From: Pantoea ananatis LMG 2665
GTDB lineage: Bacteria; Pseudomonadota; Gammaproteobacteria; Enterobacterales; Enterobacteriaceae
NCBI RefSeq assembly: GCF_000710035.2
Contig: NZ_JMJJ01000009.1
Location: 167,649-231,648 of the forward strand
DNA length: 64,000 nt
Reading direction: 5' to 3'
A program made the translations under genes and the position numbers. The notes beneath the pieces are model-generated. The model ran no database searches, was not told the DNA's origin, and saw only the letters and a list, made by a program, of their open reading frames with translations. Position 1 is the first letter of the stretch; every line of letters starts with the position of its first letter. Positions 17,812-27,451 of this stretch are shown piece by piece.

Positions 17812-20370
17812 TTGTACCTCTATATTGAGACACTAAAACAGAGACTGGATGCAATTAACCAGCTGCGCGTTGATCGCGCACTCGCTGCCATGGGGCCCGC
17901 TTTTCAGCGAGTCTACAGTCTGCTTCCGATCTTACTACATTATCAACATCCGCTGATGCCGGGTTACCTCGAAGGTAGCGTTCCCCACGGCATCAACGTC
18001 TTCACGCCTGATGAAAACCAACTGCAGCTGCTTGCAGAGTTAACGGGCAAACAGGAACTCTCCCTGGTCGAAGCCCCTAAAGGTGAACTGCCTATCACTG
18101 GCATCTACTCAATGGGCAGCACCTCTTCCGTTGGGCAAAACAGCGTGTCCGATTTGGATATCTGGGTTTGCCATCAATCCTGGCTGGATAATGAAGAGCG
18201 CCTGAATCTGCAGCGTAAATGTGCGCTGCTGCAAAAATGGTGTGCCTCGCAGGCCATCGAAGTCAGCTTTTTCCTCATTGATGAAAACCGCTTCCGCCAC
18301 AACGAAAGCGGCAATCTTGGTGGTGAAGACTGCGGTTCTACCCAACATATTTTGCTGCTGGATGAGTTCTACCGCACGGCGGTAAGAATGGCCGGTAAAC
18401 GTATTCTGTGGAATATGGTGCCAGGCGAAGAAGAGCATCACTATGATGACTACGTGATGTCGCTGTATGCGAAAGGCGTGCTCACGCCAAACGAGTGGCT
18501 GGATTTGGGCGGCCTCAGCACGTTATCAGCAGAAGAGTATTTCGGTGCCAGCCTGTGGCAGCTGTATAAAAGTATCGATTCGCCCTATAAAGCGGTGTTG
18601 AAAACGCTGCTGCTGGAAGCTTATAGCTGGGAATACCCGGATACCAAACTGCTCGCGATGGATATCAAGCAGCGTCTGCACGACGGAGAAATCGTCTGCT
18701 TTGGCCTTGATCCTTACTGTATGATGCTGGAACGCGTTACACGCTATCTCACCAGTATTGACGATCAGCCCCGCCTTGATTTGGTTCGCCGCTGCTTCTA
18801 TTTAAAAGTTTGCGAAAAACTCAGCAGTGACGATCACCCGCAGCGTAGCGGCTGGCGCCGTGAGATCCTGTCGCAGCTGGTTAAAGCCTGGGGCTGGGAC
18901 GACGAAAAGATTGCTATTCTGGACAACCGTGCCGAATGGAAAATCGAGCGCGTGCGCGAAGCGCACAATGAGTTGCTGGATGCGATGATGCAAAGCTATC
19001 GCAACCTTATCCGCTTTGCTCGTCGCAACAATTTAAGCGTCAGCGCCAGCCCGCAGGATATCGGCGTGCTGACCCGTAAATTGTACGCCGCCTTTGAGGC
19101 CTTGCCGGGCAAGGTGACGCTGGTTAATCCGCAGATTTCTCCCGATCTGTCCGAATCCAATCTGACCTTCATTCACGTGCCGCCGGGCCGTGCCAACCGG
19201 CCAGGCTGGTATCTGTATAACCAGTCGCCGGACATGAGCTCAATCATCAGCCATCAGCCGCTGGAATATAACCGCTATCTTAACAAGCTGGTCGCCTGGG
19301 CCTGGTTCAACGGACTGCTGACCAGCAAAACGCGGCTGCACATTAAGGGCAATGAGCTATGCGATCTGGCGCGCCTGCAGGAACTGGTCGACGATGTCTC
19401 CAGCCATTTCCCGCTGCGTCTGCCTGCGCCCACGCCCAAGGCGCTCTACAGCCCGTGTGAAATCCGCCATCTGGCCATCATTGTTAACCTTGAGCACGAT
19501 CCCACCTCGGCGTTTCGTAACCAGGTGGTGCATTTCGATTTCCGCAAACTCGATGTGTTCAGCTTTGGTCAGCAGCAGCAGTGTTTAATCGGCAGTATCG
19601 ACCTGCTGTACCGTAACTCGTGGAATGAGGTGCGTACGCTGCACTTCAGTGGCGAACAGGCGATGATCGAAGGCCTGAAAACCATCCTGGGTAAAATGCA
19701 TCAGGACGCTTCCCCGCCTGATACCGTTGAGGTGTTCTGCTACAGCCAGCATTTACGTGGATTGATTCGTACCCGCGTACAGCAGCTGGTGTCAGAGTGC
19801 ATCGAACTGCGCCTTTCCAGTACGCGTCAGGAGCCAGGGCGGTTCAAAGCACTGCGTATGGCGGGCCAGACCTGGGGGTTGTTCTTTGAACGCATGGGCG
19901 TATCGGTTCAGAAGCTGGAAAACGCCGTTGAGTTTTATGGCGCCATTTCCAACAACAAGCTTCACGGCCTGTCGATTAAAGTCGAGTCTAATCAGACGCC
20001 ACTGCCGCCTGTGGTTAACGGCTATGCCAGCGAAGGGATCATTCAGTTCTTTTTTGAAGATACTACCGACGATCGCGGTTTCAACATTTATATTCTGGAT
20101 GAAAGTAACCGCGTCGAGGTCTATCACCATTGTGAAGGCAGCAAGGAAGAGCTGGTGCGGGACGTCAGCCGTTTTTACTCCTCGTCGCACGACCGTTTTA
20201 CCTATGGCTCAAGTTTTATCAATTTTAACCTGCCGCAGTTCTATCAAATCGTGAACACAGGTGAACGTTATCAGGTCATTCCATTCAGAAATCAGGTCCT
20301 CACCGATCTCTGTGCCTCGCAGCCTGATAACGACAATAACGATTATCAGCCACGCTATCAGGTACATTGA
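17812..20370 (+). CDS. cyaA: CyaA, class I adenylate cyclase
   Basis: Makes cAMP from ATP for CRP regulation; activity is raised by phosphorylated EIIA-Glc. The 852 residues fit the family. The N-terminal catalytic domain has [20 protein letters not shown], holding the serine and two aspartates of the active site; the C-terminal half is the glucose-responsive domain. The start is TTG (17812-17814), giving [20 protein letters not shown]. coli uses the same rare start, which keeps translation low. The CRP site on its promoter closes a feedback loop. Confidence 0.97.
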   Translation: MYLYIETLKQRLDAINQLRVDRALAAMGPAFQRVYSLLPILLHYQHPLMPGYLEGSVPHGINVFTPDENQLQLLAELTGKQELSLVEAPKGELPITGIYSMGSTSSVGQNSVSDLDIWVCHQSWLDNEERLNLQRKCALLQKWCASQAIEVSFFLIDENRFRHNESGNLGGEDCGSTQHILLLDEFYRTAVRMAGKRILWNMVPGEEEHHYDDYVMSLYAKGVLTPNEWLDLGGLSTLSAEEYFGASLWQLYKSIDSPYKAVLKTLLLEAYSWEYPDTKLLAMDIKQRLHDGEIVCFGLDPYCMMLERVTRYLTSIDDQPRLDLVRRCFYLKVCEKLSSDDHPQRSGWRREILSQLVKAWGWDDEKIAILDNRAEWKIERVREAHNELLDAMMQSYRNLIRFARRNNLSVSASPQDIGVLTRKLYAAFEALPGKVTLVNPQISPDLSESNLTFIHVPPGRANRPGWYLYNQSPDMSSIISHQPLEYNRYLNKLVAWAWFNGLLTSKTRLHIKGNELCDLARLQELVDDVSSHFPLRLPAPTPKALYSPCEIRHLAIIVNLEHDPTSAFRNQVVHFDFRKLDVFSFGQQQQCLIGSIDLLYRNSWNEVRTLHFSGEQAMIEGLKTILGKMHQDASPPDTVEVFCYSQHLRGLIRTRVQQLVSECIELRLSSTRQEPGRFKALRMAGQTWGLFFERMGVSVQKLENAVEFYGAISNNKLHGLSIKVESNQTPLPPVVNGYASEGIIQFFFEDTTDDRGFNIYILDESNRVEVYHHCEGSKEELVRDVSRFYSSSHDRFTYGSSFINFNLPQFYQIVNTGERYQVIPFRNQVLTDLCASQPDNDNNDYQPRYQVH

Positions 20371-20506
20371 GTTCGGTAAGCCCGCAATGATGCTATCTTC
20401 AGGGCTTGCCACAGCGCTCACGTGATTAGCTGGCATTTCCTGTTGCTTTTCCAACTTCAACTGCGATGATAAGCATCCAGGTCACAGGACATGAAGAGCA
20501 TAAAGA

Positions 20507-20722
20507 ATGAAGAAAGCGATAAGCCTGTTAGCAATGACAATGGCATTAACAAGCCTTGCAGGCTGTGGATTAAAAGGACCGCTCTACTTCCCGCCGCAGG
20601 ACACGCCAAAACAAGCTGCGCCAACGTCAGCACCCACGCAAAAACAGAAAGCCGACGCGTCTAAAGCGGATGTAGGTGGTCTGGTGACGGGTGGTTCAAG
20701 CTCAAGCTCACAAATGAAATAA
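20507..20722 (+). CDS. lptM: LptM (YifL), small outer-membrane lipoprotein of the LPS translocon
   Basis: A 71-residue lipoprotein. The signal peptide ends in a lipobox (LTSLAGC, Cys20) and is followed by the conserved [10 protein letters not shown] block. In E. coli, LptM binds LptDE and helps its oxidative maturation. The tail is Lys/Gln/Ser-rich and varies between species. In E. coli cyaY lies between cyaA and this gene on the other strand; the 136 bases here contain no cyaY. Confidence 0.93.
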   Translation: MKKAISLLAMTMALTSLAGCGLKGPLYFPPQDTPKQAAPTSAPTQKQKADASKADVGGLVTGGSSSSSQMK

Positions 20723-20751
20723 CACTTATGGCGCATCCGGCGGAGCAAAAA

Positions 20752-21576
20752 ATGCAGTTCTCCAAAATGCACGGTCTCGGCAATGATTTCATGGTTGTGG
20801 ATGCCGTAACGCAAAATGTCTTTTTTTCGCCGGAATTGATCCGCCGGCTGTCCGATCGCCATCTCGGGATTGGCTTCGATCAGCTGCTGGTCGTTGAGCC
20901 GCCTTACGATCCCGATCTCGACTTTCACTACCGCATTTTTAATGCAGACGGGAGTGAAGTCGCGCAGTGTGGGAATGGCGCCCGCTGCTTCGCCCGTTTT
21001 GTTCAGTTAAAAGGGCTGACGAATAAAAGCGATATTCGCGTGAGCACCCAGGCTGGTCGCATGGTTCTGAGCGTGACACCAGACGATCTGGTACGTGTGA
21101 ATATGGGCGAGCCAAATTTCGAACCCCAGCAGGTGCCTTTCCGCGCCAATAAAGCCGAAAACCTTTACCTGTTACGCGTGGCGGAACAAACGGTGATGTT
21201 TGGTGCCGTCTCCATGGGCAACCCTCACTGCGTAATCCAGGTGGAAAGCACGAAAACGGCCCAGGTTGAGCTTCTGGGACCGGTCCTGGAAAGCCATGAG
21301 CGTTTTCCGGAGCGCGTCAATGTGGGCTTTATGGAAATTATCAGCCCTGAACACATCCGGCTGCGTGTTTATGAACGCGGTGCAGGGGAAACCCAGGCGT
21401 GCGGTAGCGGTGCCTGTGCGGCGGTTGCCTGCGGTATCCAGCAGGGTATTTTAAGTCAGAAAGTACGCGTTGATTTACCAGGCGGCACGTTACATATCGC
21501 CTGGAAAGGCGTCGGACAGCCGCTCTACATGACCGGTCCGGCCACACATGTCTACGATGGGTTTATTCACTTATGA
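20752..21576 (+). CDS. dapF: DapF, diaminopimelate epimerase
   Basis: Converts LL- to meso-diaminopimelate for lysine and peptidoglycan. The two catalytic cysteines are in CGNGARC and GSGACAA. Start 20752 (GGAG 6-7 bases upstream) gives 274 residues beginning [17 protein letters not shown], the exact family N-terminus; the start at 20728 adds eight unconserved residues. It overlaps yigA by 4 bases (ATGA), heading the dapF-yigA-xerC-yigB-uvrD series. Confidence 0.98.
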   Translation: MQFSKMHGLGNDFMVVDAVTQNVFFSPELIRRLSDRHLGIGFDQLLVVEPPYDPDLDFHYRIFNADGSEVAQCGNGARCFARFVQLKGLTNKSDIRVSTQAGRMVLSVTPDDLVRVNMGEPNFEPQQVPFRANKAENLYLLRVAEQTVMFGAVSMGNPHCVIQVESTKTAQVELLGPVLESHERFPERVNVGFMEIISPEHIRLRVYERGAGETQACGSGACAAVACGIQQGILSQKVRVDLPGGTLHIAWKGVGQPLYMTGPATHVYDGFIHL

Positions 21577-22277
21577 AAAATATCGAAGAGCAGGTGGAAA
21601 ATACTGTCCTGCTGGACGATCAGGCCGTCAGTGATTATCTGCGTCAGAATCCTGATTTCTTTATGCGCAACGCCCGTCAGGTGGAACAGATGGCGGTACC
21701 GCACCCGGTTCGCGGCAGCGTATCGCTGGTGGAATGGCACATGGCGCGCCAGCGCAATCACATCCAGCGTCTGGAAGAAGAAATTACGCTGCTGATGGAG
21801 CAGGCGACCGCAAATCAACAGTTATTCTCACGTCTGCTTTCACTGCAAAGTCACCTGGCCGCCGCCAGCTCACTCCAGGATATGCTTAATCGCCTGCATC
21901 GCTGGGCGCGCGATCTCGGACTGGCGGGAGCCAATATCCGCTTGTTTAACGACAAGTGGCGACTGGGTGCGCCGTCTGACTTTGTGCAGCTTGGCCTGGC
22001 CCGTCAGGCTTTCGAACCGTTACGCATTCAGCGCTTCGGTAATGAGCAGCACTATCTGGGGAATATCAATGGCCCGGAGCTGCTGCTGCTGCTGCCTCAG
22101 GCAAAGGCCATTGGTTCAGTCGCCATGTCCCTGATGGGTGATGAGGGCGAGCTTGGCATCATTATCTTCAGTAGCCGTGACAGCCTGCACTATCAGTCGG
22201 GCATGGGCACCTTACTGCTTCAGCACCTTTCGCAGATGATACCTGCGCTGCTGGAACGCTGGGTGGAGCGCGCATGA
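21573..22277 (+). CDS. yigA: YigA, DUF484-family protein
   Basis: The 234 residues belong to DUF484. The N-terminal part has [12 protein letters not shown], then a short coiled coil ([23 protein letters not shown]) and a GAF-like C-terminal domain. Function is unknown. It is coupled by ATGA overlaps to dapF and xerC, an arrangement kept across gammaproteobacteria. Confidence 0.93.
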   Translation: MKNIEEQVENTVLLDDQAVSDYLRQNPDFFMRNARQVEQMAVPHPVRGSVSLVEWHMARQRNHIQRLEEEITLLMEQATANQQLFSRLLSLQSHLAAASSLQDMLNRLHRWARDLGLAGANIRLFNDKWRLGAPSDFVQLGLARQAFEPLRIQRFGNEQHYLGNINGPELLLLLPQAKAIGSVAMSLMGDEGELGIIIFSSRDSLHYQSGMGTLLLQHLSQMIPALLERWVERA

Positions 22278-23179
22278 GCAGCGTGTTGCAGGAGACCGTT
22301 GACGGCTTTCTGCGCCACCTGAAGGTTGAACGCCAGCTCAGCCCGCTTACCCTGAGCAGCTACGCGCGTCAGCTTGCCGCACTGGTGACAATTGCCGATG
22401 AGATGAAAATCAGCGCGTGGTCACAGCTCGATCCCGCCATGGTGCGGAGCATGGCGGCCCGCAGCCGTCGTGCAGGTCTGGCTGCAAGTAGTCTGGCATT
22501 ACGTCTTTCCGCATTACGCAGTTTCCTTGACTGGCAGGTGAGCCGCGACATGCTGGCGGCTAATCCGGCGAAAGGGATCGCCACGCCGCGCAACGGTCGT
22601 CATCTACCGAAAAATATCGATGTTGATGACGTTAACCAGTTGCTGGAGATTGATCTCACCGATCCGCTGGCGATCCGCGATCGTACGATGCTGGAAGTGA
22701 TGTACGGCGGAGGGTTACGTCTTTCCGAGCTGGTCAATATGGACTGCCGCCATGTCGATCTTGAGGCGGGAGAGGTTTGGGTTTTAGGTAAAGGCAGCAA
22801 GGAGCGGCGCGTGCCGATCGGTCGCACCGCCGTCAGCTGGATCCAGCAGTGGTTGCCGCTACGCACCGCGTTTAACCCTGGGGATGATGCGCTGTTTCTC
22901 TCCAGCCGTGGCTCTCGTATCTCTGCGCGCAACGTCCAGAAACGCTTTGCCGAGTGGGGAATTAAGCAGGGTATTTCCAGTCATATACATCCCCATAAGC
23001 TGCGCCACTCTTTTGCCACCCATTTGTTGGAGTCGAGTGGCGATCTGCGCGCGGTGCAGGAATTACTGGGCCATGCGAATCTGTCGACCACCCAAATTTA
23101 CACCCATCTTGATTTCCAGCATCTGGCATCGGTGTACGATGCTGCGCATCCCCGCGCCAAACGAGGAAAGAGTGAATGA
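22274..23179 (+). CDS. xerC: XerC, tyrosine recombinase for chromosome dimer resolution
   Basis: Acts with XerD at dif, and at plasmid cer-type sites, to resolve dimers. The 301 residues have the N-terminal core-binding domain (about 1-100) and the C-terminal catalytic domain. Catalytic residues are visible in GGLRLSE (Arg), [10 protein letters not shown] (Lys), HKLRHSF (His and Arg), LLGHANL (His) and TQIYTHL (nucleophilic Tyr). The chromosomal context with dapF and yigA marks it as the housekeeping XerC rather than an element integrase. Confidence 0.97.
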   Translation: MSSVLQETVDGFLRHLKVERQLSPLTLSSYARQLAALVTIADEMKISAWSQLDPAMVRSMAARSRRAGLAASSLALRLSALRSFLDWQVSRDMLAANPAKGIATPRNGRHLPKNIDVDDVNQLLEIDLTDPLAIRDRTMLEVMYGGGLRLSELVNMDCRHVDLEAGEVWVLGKGSKERRVPIGRTAVSWIQQWLPLRTAFNPGDDALFLSSRGSRISARNVQKRFAEWGIKQGISSHIHPHKLRHSFATHLLESSGDLRAVQELLGHANLSTTQIYTHLDFQHLASVYDAAHPRAKRGKSE

Positions 23180-23892
23180 AGTTTTATCGCCCTCTGCGTG
23201 ACATCAAAGCGATCACTTTCGATCTAGACGACACGCTCTACGACAACTATCCGGTGATCCGTAAAACCACGGAAGCCTCTCATGCTGCGCTGCAGGCTTT
23301 CCACCCGGCGCTGCGAGCCATAACGCCGGAAGACGTAGCCGCCTCGCGCAGTCAGTTACGTGCAAGCGAACCTGAGATCTACCATGATGTCTCTGAGTGG
23401 CGTCGGCGTTCAGTTGAACATGTCATGTGCCAGGCCGGTTTAACGCCATCCGAAGCCGCGGCGGGCGCGACGCAAGTTATGGATGTGTTCCATCAGTGGC
23501 GCAGCCAGGTCGATATGCCCGCTGAAACCCATGACACGCTGAACGCCCTGGCGAAGAAAGTGCCGCTGGTGGCGATCACCAATGGCAACGCGCAGCCTGA
23601 AAAACTCGGGCTGGCACACTACTTCCAGTTTTCACTCCGGGCGGGGCCAGACGGGCGCGCTAAGCCGTGGCTGGATATGTACCAGTTGGCCGCGCAACGT
23701 CTTAATATCGCCCCGGAACACATTCTGCACGTTGGCGACGATCTCACCACCGATGTGGCAGGCGCGATTCGTTTTGGCATGCAGGCCTGCTGGATTAACC
23801 TTCGTGAGGGTAATCTCATGCAGATCGAGGATGCCCGTCTGCTGCCACACGTTGAAATTTCCCAGTTGGCATCACTCACCTCGCTGTTATAA
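23176..23892 (+). CDS. yigB: YigB, HAD-family FMN/5-amino-6-ribitylamino-uracil-phosphate phosphatase
   Basis: HAD phosphatase of 238 residues. Motif I is [10 protein letters not shown], motif II is in AITNGN, and the C-terminal motif is [13 protein letters not shown]. In E. coli YigB dephosphorylates FMN and the riboflavin precursor 5-amino-6-(5-phosphoribitylamino)uracil. It overlaps xerC by 4 bases. The uvrD promoter begins in its last codons. Confidence 0.94.
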   Translation: MKFYRPLRDIKAITFDLDDTLYDNYPVIRKTTEASHAALQAFHPALRAITPEDVAASRSQLRASEPEIYHDVSEWRRRSVEHVMCQAGLTPSEAAAGATQVMDVFHQWRSQVDMPAETHDTLNALAKKVPLVAITNGNAQPEKLGLAHYFQFSLRAGPDGRAKPWLDMYQLAAQRLNIAPEHILHVGDDLTTDVAGAIRFGMQACWINLREGNLMQIEDARLLPHVEISQLASLTSLL

Positions 23893-23893
23893 T
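23866..23893 (+). promoter_or_regulatory. uvrD promoter
   Basis: TTGGCA (23866-23871), a 16-base spacer and a perfect TATAAT (23888-23893). The -35 box lies in yigB codons, and the LexA box follows the -10 box directly. Confidence 0.8.
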
Positions 23894-23913
23894 GGCTGTA
23901 AATTTATCCAGTC
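23894..23913. promoter_or_regulatory. LexA (SOS) box of uvrD
   Basis: CTGTAAATTTATCCAG (23896-23911) has the CTG-N10-CAG core of LexA boxes and an A+T-rich centre. It sits just after the -10 box, where bound LexA would block transcription, as in the SOS-induced E. coli uvrD gene. Confidence 0.82.
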
Positions 23914-23946
23914 TTATGCTTCGCATTTTCTGACTTATTGGTGCTT

Positions 23947-26109
23947 ATGGACGTTTCTGAACTGCTCGACGGTTTGAATGACAAACAGCGCGAGGCCGTT
24001 GCGGCGCCGCGCAGTAACCTGCTGGTGCTGGCGGGCGCGGGCAGCGGAAAAACACGCGTTCTGGTGCACCGCATCGCCTGGCTGCTGTCGGTAGAAAACT
24101 GCTCGCCGTACTCCATTATGGCCGTGACCTTTACCAACAAGGCGGCCGCAGAGATGCGCCACCGTATTGAGCAGCTCATTGGTACCAGCCAGGGGGGAAT
24201 GTGGATAGGCACGTTCCACGGTCTGGCACACCGCCTGCTGCGCGCGCATCATCTTGACGCAGGTCTGCCGCAGGATTTCCAGATCCTCGACAGTGAAGAC
24301 CAGCTGCGCCTGCTCAAGCGCCTGATTAAGGCGATGAACCTGGATGAGAAGCAGTGGCCGGCGCGCCAGGGCATGTGGTACATCAACGGCAAGAAAGATG
24401 AAGGTTTGCGGCCCAAGCATATTGAAAGCTACGGCAATCCGGTCGAACAAACCTGGCTGCGCATATACCAGGCCTACCAGGAAGCCTGCGATCGCGCCGG
24501 GCTGGTCGACTTTGCTGAACTGTTGCTGCGTGCTCACGAGCTGTGGTTAAACAAACCCCATATCCTGAATCATTACCGTGAGCGCTTCAGTAACATTCTG
24601 GTGGATGAGTTTCAGGATACCAACAATATTCAGTACGCCTGGATTCGCATGCTGGCGGGCGACAGCGGCAAAGTGATTATCGTGGGTGACGACGATCAGT
24701 CAATTTACGGCTGGCGCGGTGCGCAGGTCGAAAACATTCAGCGCTTTTTAAAGGATTTTCCCGGCGCGGATACCATTCGCCTGGAGCAAAACTACCGCTC
24801 GACCAACAACATTTTGAAGTCAGCGAATGCCCTGATCGCCAATAACAACGGCCGACTGGGGAAAGAACTGTGGACTGACGGCAGCGATGGTGAGCCCATT
24901 TCGGTTTACTGCGCCTTTAACGAGCTGGATGAATCCCGCTTTGTGGTCAACCGTATCAAGGCCTGGATGGAAAACGGCAATGCGCTGGCGGATTGCGCCA
25001 TCCTGTATCGCAGCAATGCCCAATCGCGTGTGCTGGAAGAAGCCCTGCTACAGGCCAGCATGCCGTACCGTATCTATGGCGGTATGCGCTTTTTCGAACG
25101 TCAGGAAATCAAGGACGCGCTGGCTTATCTGCGACTGATGGCCAACCGCAACGATGACGCCGCCTTTGAGCGCGTGGTGAATACGCCAACGCGCGGTGTG
25201 GGCGACCGTACGCTGGATGTGGTGCGTCAGACGGCTCGGGAAAAGCAGATAACCTTATGGCAGGCAACGCGCGAGCTGCTTCAGTCGCGCGCCCTGGCCG
25301 GTCGTGCGGCCTCTGCGCTGCAACGCTTCTGTGAGTTAGTGGATTCGCTGGCAAGCGAAACCGTGGATATGCCGCTGCACGTGCAGACCGACAGAGTCAT
25401 CAAGGATTCTGGCCTGTGGATCATGTACGAGCAGGAAAAGGGTGAAAAGGGCCAGGCCCGTATCGAAAACCTGGAAGAACTGGTGACGGCAACGCGCCAG
25501 TTCAGCTACCAGGATGAAGACGAAGATTTGATGCCGCTGCAGGCATTCCTTTCTCATGCGGCTCTCGAAGCCGGGGAAGGCCAGGCGGACAAATGGCAGG
25601 ATGCGGTGCAGCTGATGACGTTGCACTCCGCGAAAGGCCTGGAGTTTAGCCAGGTGTTTATTGTCGGGATGGAAGAGGGCATGTTCCCGAGCCAGATGGC
25701 GCTGGATGAAGGCGGGCGACTGGAAGAAGAGCGTCGCCTGGCTTACGTCGGCGTCACGCGTGCCATGATGAAGCTGACCCTGACCTATGCGGAAACCCGC
25801 CGTCTTTACGGTAAAGAAGTCTACCATCGACCTTCACGTTTTATTGGCGAACTGCCTGAAGCCTGTATTGAAGAAGTCCGTTTACGCGCCAGTGTGACGC
25901 GACCGGTCAGTCATCAGCGCATGGGCACGCCGATCAGCAAAAACGACACGGGATTCGCCCTGGGGCAACGCGTTCGCCACGCCAAATTTGGTGAAGGCAC
26001 TATTGTGAATCTCGAAGGCAGCGGAGAACACAGCCGCTTGCAGGTGGCGTTTCAGGGCCAGGGGATCAAGTGGCTGGTGGCCGCCTACGCTAAACTGGAA
26101 ACCGTCTAG
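23947..26109 (+). CDS. uvrD: UvrD, DNA helicase II
   Basis: 3'-5' superfamily 1 helicase for nucleotide excision repair, methyl-directed mismatch repair and removal of RecA filaments. The 720 residues equal the E. coli length. Walker A GAGSGKT is near residue 30; other motifs are DEFQDTN, GDDDQSIYGWRGA, EQNYRST, LHSAKGLEF and VGVTRA. The C-terminal Tudor-like RNAP-binding part (GQRVRHAKFGEGTIVNLEG) is intact. ATG 23947 gives the family start MDVSELLDGLNDKQREA; upstream TTG and GTG codons are ignored. Confidence 0.98.
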   Translation: MDVSELLDGLNDKQREAVAAPRSNLLVLAGAGSGKTRVLVHRIAWLLSVENCSPYSIMAVTFTNKAAAEMRHRIEQLIGTSQGGMWIGTFHGLAHRLLRAHHLDAGLPQDFQILDSEDQLRLLKRLIKAMNLDEKQWPARQGMWYINGKKDEGLRPKHIESYGNPVEQTWLRIYQAYQEACDRAGLVDFAELLLRAHELWLNKPHILNHYRERFSNILVDEFQDTNNIQYAWIRMLAGDSGKVIIVGDDDQSIYGWRGAQVENIQRFLKDFPGADTIRLEQNYRSTNNILKSANALIANNNGRLGKELWTDGSDGEPISVYCAFNELDESRFVVNRIKAWMENGNALADCAILYRSNAQSRVLEEALLQASMPYRIYGGMRFFERQEIKDALAYLRLMANRNDDAAFERVVNTPTRGVGDRTLDVVRQTAREKQITLWQATRELLQSRALAGRAASALQRFCELVDSLASETVDMPLHVQTDRVIKDSGLWIMYEQEKGEKGQARIENLEELVTATRQFSYQDEDEDLMPLQAFLSHAALEAGEGQADKWQDAVQLMTLHSAKGLEFSQVFIVGMEEGMFPSQMALDEGGRLEEERRLAYVGVTRAMMKLTLTYAETRRLYGKEVYHRPSRFIGELPEACIEEVRLRASVTRPVSHQRMGTPISKNDTGFALGQRVRHAKFGEGTIVNLEGSGEHSRLQVAFQGQGIKWLVAAYAKLETV

Positions 26110-26171
26110 GCGCTGGTTGACGACTTTTTCGTCTCAGCGTAACATGCGCGCACTATTATCATGAGAGGACA

Positions 26172-26255
26172 ATGCCTTGGACACGCCCAGTCGATGCTGG
26201 CTCATTAACCTGGTTTTCAGGAATAACATCTAAGGCTATCTCATTACGCTGGTAG
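26172..26255 (+). CDS. Candidate corA leader peptide (27 codons)
   Basis: A small ORF starting MPWTRPVDAG and ending SLRW, with AGAGGA just before its ATG, lies in the 291-base space before corA. Its TAG stop (26253-26255) falls in the descending arm of a 9-bp hairpin. In Salmonella a leader peptide, CorL, couples ribosome position to Rho-dependent termination in corA; whether this ORF is homologous cannot be told from sequence alone. The ribosome site is close to the start, so expression is unproven. Confidence 0.4.
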   Translation: MPWTRPVDAGSLTWFSGITSKAISLRW

Positions 26256-26261
26256 CCTTAG
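26230..26261 (+). promoter_or_regulatory. Hairpin in the corA leader
   Basis: Perfect 9-bp inverted repeat CTAAGGCTA (26230-26238) / TAGCCTTAG (26253-26261) with a 14-base loop and no T run. It overlaps the end of the candidate leader ORF, so a ribosome reaching the stop would open it. The rest of 26110-26400 shows nothing else I can name. Confidence 0.55.
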
Positions 26262-26400
26262 CGGTTATCAGCGACCTCCCTTTTTAATCCGTCGCACGAG
26301 TCAGCACTGATTTATCCTTTATCCGTGTTCAGGTTCGCGGGTCTGCATTCAGACCGGCCGACAGCGTTGTCCCATAAAGTCTGCAATGGGGAGTCTTGCT

Positions 26401-27354
26401 ATGCTGAGCGCATTTAAACTTGATAACAGTCGCCTGACGCGTCTGGAACTGGAAGATGAAAGCGATAAACTGACCACGTCAGTGTGGGTTGACCTGGTCG
26501 AGCCTGAAGAAGGCGAGCGCGACCGCGTGCAATCTGAACTGGGCCAGAGCCTGGCAACGCGCCCTGAACTGGAAGATATCGAAGCCTCGGCGCGTTTCTT
26601 CGAAGATGAAGACGGCCTGCACATTCACTCCTTCTTCTTTTTTGAAGATGCCGAAGATCACGCCGGTAACTCCACCGTTGCGTTTACCATCCGCGAAGGG
26701 CGTTTATATACGCTGCGCGAGCGCGAGCTTCCCGCTTTTCGTCTTTATCGAATGCGTGCCCGTAACCAGACATTGATCGATGGCAATGCCTATGAGCTGC
26801 TGCTTGATCTGTTCGAGACGAAAATCGAACAACTGGCAGATGAAATTGAGAACATTTACAGCGCACTGGAAAAGCTCAGCCGCGTCATCATGGAAGGCCA
26901 GCAGGGTGAGGAATACGACCAGGCACTCTCGCGTTTAGCCGAGCTGGAAGATATCGGCTGGAAGGTGCGCTTGTGTCTGATGGATACGCAGCGTGCGCTT
27001 AATTTTCTGGTCCGAAAAGCCCGTTTGCCGGGTAATCAGCTGGAGCAGGCGCGCGAGATCCTGCGCGATATCGAATCCCTGCTGCCCCACAATGAGTCGC
27101 TGTTTCAAAAGGTCAACTTCCTGATGCAGGCGGCGATGGGCTTTATCAACATAGAGCAGAACCGCATCATCAAGATCTTCTCGGTGGTATCCGTGGTTTT
27201 CCTGCCACCGACGCTGGTGGCATCCAGCTACGGCATGAACTTTGAGTTTATGCCTGAACTGAAGTGGAGCTTTGGCTATCCTGGCGCCATTTGCCTGATG
27301 ATGCTTGCAGGCCTGGCACCTTATCTCTATTTCAAGCGTAAAAACTGGCTTTAA
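26401..27354 (+). CDS. corA: CorA, magnesium/cobalt/nickel transporter
   Basis: Homopentameric inner-membrane channel, the main Mg2+ uptake route. The 317 residues have a large cytoplasmic N-terminal domain with the highly conserved block [27 protein letters not shown], a long stalk helix and two C-terminal membrane helices. The GMN signature is in [13 protein letters not shown], and the basic tail is KRKNWL. ATG 26401 with GGGGAG (26387-26392) gives the known N-terminus MLSAFKL. Confidence 0.98.
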   Translation: MLSAFKLDNSRLTRLELEDESDKLTTSVWVDLVEPEEGERDRVQSELGQSLATRPELEDIEASARFFEDEDGLHIHSFFFFEDAEDHAGNSTVAFTIREGRLYTLRERELPAFRLYRMRARNQTLIDGNAYELLLDLFETKIEQLADEIENIYSALEKLSRVIMEGQQGEEYDQALSRLAELEDIGWKVRLCLMDTQRALNFLVRKARLPGNQLEQAREILRDIESLLPHNESLFQKVNFLMQAAMGFINIEQNRIIKIFSVVSVVFLPPTLVASSYGMNFEFMPELKWSFGYPGAICLMMLAGLAPYLYFKRKNWL

Positions 27355-27451
27355 TCATCAGCACGGGCTGTTAATACGGCCCATTTTGCTGGCCTGCCGC
27401 CTTAATTCTGCTACTCTAGCCGCTCAATTTTCATAATTGATTAATCATTCT

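Noticed and set aside
20209..20460. Minus-strand 83-residue ORF as a possible cyaY
   Set aside because: The sequence has none of the CyaY acidic helix or its conserved beta-strand motifs and mostly lies antisense to cyaA.
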